A DNA stretch of 64,000 bases from Lacinutrix himadriensis (GTDB lineage: Bacteria > Bacteroidota > Bacteroidia > Flavobacteriales > Flavobacteriaceae), in assembly GCF_001418105.1 (NCBI RefSeq), contig NZ_LIQI01000006.1:287090-351089 (forward strand), written 5' to 3'. Each line of letters begins with the position of its first letter. Positions within the stretch are counted from its first letter, which is position 1. The notes under the pieces were generated by a model. The model was not told the DNA's origin. It did no database searches and saw only the letters and a list, made by a program, of their open reading frames with translations. The translations under genes and the position numbers were made by a program. Shown here in pieces: positions 62,582 through 64,000 of the stretch.

Positions 62582-63277
62582 TTGAACATTCAGAAAACCA
62601 TACTTATTGTCTTTTTTACATTTTTCATATATAGCTGTAAAGAAAAAACTGAATACTTAAACGAAAGCGATACTTGTGAATTGAATTTATACGATGATTT
62701 AACTTATAAATTTAAATACCCAACATTTTTTGGAACTGAAATGGAAAAGGGTAATTATGAAATCAGAAATAACAAAATAACTCTTTCTCGAAAATCTTAT
62801 AAGAAAATTGACAGCGTTGACATTGGATATTCTTACTCTTGGGATGGAACTGACAAACCAGACTCTTTATACTTGAACTTTAAAAACTTGAATAAAGAGG
62901 TAATAAAAGCCGAAATTACATTTAATAATTCTCTTAAAAAATTCGAATCTAACAATCCCGGAGAAATTATTCTTTCATATAACGAATTGGAAAATTTAGG
63001 AATTATAAGTTCTAACGAAGTTATTAATGATTATACTATCTATTTCAACAACAATATTTATTCGCCAGATATGAGCTCTTATTTGGACTCAAGAAGACCT
63101 AAAAGAATAGACTTCAAACTAAATCAATTCGTTGATAAAGATTATGCTATACTAAAAAGAGTTTATCAACTTGAGAATGACACAATATTTATAAATGACA
63201 TTTCAAGAAAATCAATCGGAAAACAAAATAAACTAGTAAAAAAAATAAATACAGCTGCTAACAAAGAACTGAGGTAA
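62582..63277 (+). CDS. Hypothetical lipoprotein, cassette 6
   Basis: The 231-residue protein has a signal peptide and lipobox YSC (IVFFTFFIYSC, about 10-20). The mature part is beta-rich and polar (CELNLYDDLTYKFKYPTFFGTEMEKGNYEIRNN, SYSWDGTDKPDSLYLNFKNL). No family recognised. The TTG at 62582 is used because it lies after the cassette boundary at 62552; a TTG at 62486 would fall inside the attC-like site. The stop lies within the terminal stem-loop. Confidence 0.7.
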   Translation: MNIQKTILIVFFTFFIYSCKEKTEYLNESDTCELNLYDDLTYKFKYPTFFGTEMEKGNYEIRNNKITLSRKSYKKIDSVDIGYSYSWDGTDKPDSLYLNFKNLNKEVIKAEITFNNSLKKFESNNPGEIILSYNELENLGIISSNEVINDYTIYFNNNIYSPDMSSYLDSRRPKRIDFKLNQFVDKDYAILKRVYQLENDTIFINDISRKSIGKQNKLVKKINTAANKELR

Positions 63278-63298
63278 AAAACAACTCTTTTCTTCGTT
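63254..63298 (+). other. Terminal attC-like stem-loop, array 2
   Basis: GCTGCTAAC closes cassette 6. The following AACAAAGAACTGAG and CTCTTTTCTTCGTT pair at 11 of 14 positions, so the site begins with AAC and ends with GTT like the others, but its spacer is short and unrelated. It may also act as a terminator. Confidence 0.45.
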
Positions 63299-63373
63299 AA
63301 TTTTAGACATTATTAGTTTTGGCTCAAAATAATTTTATTGTTTTGCGCCTTTTATATTTTATGTAATTCTTTA

Positions 63374-64000
63374 CTATTTAGGCAATACTGAAACGTGATT
63401 TTCACAATATGGCAATCCTGATTTAGCAATAGCAAATGCTTGCTTTAATAACTTATTTGCAACTGCTATTAACGCAAGTTTTTTACTCTTTCCTTTGGCC
63501 ACCAATCGTTCATAAATCTCTCTACAAGCCTTATTGTACTTACATGCCGAAAATGCACATAAAAATAGCAGATTTCTTAGTTTCTTATTCCCTACTTTAC
63601 TTATTCTACTTCGTCCGCGAACACTGCTTCCTGATTTTCGTATAGTTGGTGTAATACCGACATAACTACACAGTTGTGATGCCGTTTCAAATTTTTTAAA
63701 TCCATCAGTTACTACTATTAAAAACAAAGCTGTTTTCACACCCATTCCTGGGATGCTTTTTAATAATGTCAGTTGATGTTGCTGCTCTTGTTTAACTAAA
63801 TCTAATAGACGCTCTTCTATCGCGGTAATCTCCGTTTGCAAATGCTTAACGTTTCGCTTTAAAGAACGATACACAAACTTGGAAGGTATTCCTAAGGTTT
63901 CTTCACCATGAAGTTTATTCTTCGATGCCGTTCGGTATTTTATGTAACTATCCAGCAATCTAAAGAGTTGCAAGCACTCACTCTGAACTTCATTTAAAGC
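63374..64000 (-). mobile_element. IS110-family transposase, C-terminal part (gene continues past window)
   Basis: The minus-strand frame stays open to the last base of the window, so only the C-terminal part (about 209 residues) is seen. It carries the transposase_20/IS116-IS110-IS902 region: LLKSIPGMGVKTALFLIVVTDGFKKF, ASQLCSYVGITPTIRKSGSSVRGRSRISKVGNKKLRNLLFL and the helical tail. The N-terminal DEDD catalytic domain lies outside. IS110 elements insert through a bridge RNA made from the element's ends. The left end is probably between 63299 and 63373, but no clear terminal repeats are visible, as is normal for this family. Confidence 0.88.

Overview
The window is AT-rich DNA from a marine-type member of the Flavobacteriaceae (phylum Bacteroidota). 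Supporting signs are C-terminal type IX secretion sorting domains, -7 promoter elements of the form TAnnTTTG, frequent TTG starts with no Shine-Dalgarno sequence, and family-typical genes (DUF3276/PUR-alpha, TIGR00266, GIN-domain DUF2807, leucine dehydrogenase next to nusB, DUF1573 and yajC, split methylmalonyl-CoA mutase). No species can be assigned from sequence alone.

Layout. 1-4 kb: end of a T9SS-exported protein, pyrD, a ParDE-type toxin-antitoxin pair, pepT and a secreted protein. 4.05-7.4 kb: an integron-cassette-like array of four single-gene cassettes, all on the + strand, separated by attC-like sites. 7.5-16.9 kb: a YdeI-like protein, a heptamer tandem repeat, dispersed repeats, the yajC/DUF1573/nusB and leucine dehydrogenase genes, an ABC exporter, a PUR-alpha protein and an acyltransferase/transporter/CsaA operon. 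17-25.9 kb: a peroxiredoxin-like protein, a five-PAS histidine kinase with its receiver partner, an operon with a LipL32-like secreted protein and a SIMPL protein, and a second two-component pair (TPR kinase plus NarL-type regulator). 25.9-31.4 kb: a B12-type radical SAM protein and a probable copper-related cluster (MbnP-like, MbnH-like dihaem protein, outer-membrane barrel with a 3' frameshift, small Cys-rich membrane protein). 31.4-47.5 kb: an LRR-like T9SS protein, the PadR/PspC/GIN cluster, prolyl oligopeptidase, trxB, an AI-2E transporter, two enzyme-fold proteins that have lost their catalytic residues, and small stress-type proteins. 47.8-61.3 kb: an AraC regulator, two AsmA-like proteins, a YtxH/holin-like operon, a succinate-semialdehyde dehydrogenase, tRNA-Pro(UGG), a sugar dehydrogenase, and a udk-divIC-mutA-lipoprotein-lipoprotein-mutB run. 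61.4-63.3 kb: a second cassette array, followed by an IS110-family transposase cut by the window end.

The most unusual content is the pair of cassette arrays. Each of seven cassettes begins with GTT plus about six cassette-specific bases and ends with the reverse complement of those bases (9-10 bp, at most one mismatch). Between cassettes lie conserved palindromic spacers. Both arrays begin with the same 44-bp leader (37/44 identical). This is the logic of integron attC cassettes, but the boxes do not fit the classical GTTRRRY/RYYYAAC consensus, the matching arms are longer, and no integrase is present in the window. It may be a divergent cluster of attC sites lacking an integrase, or a distinct cassette system.
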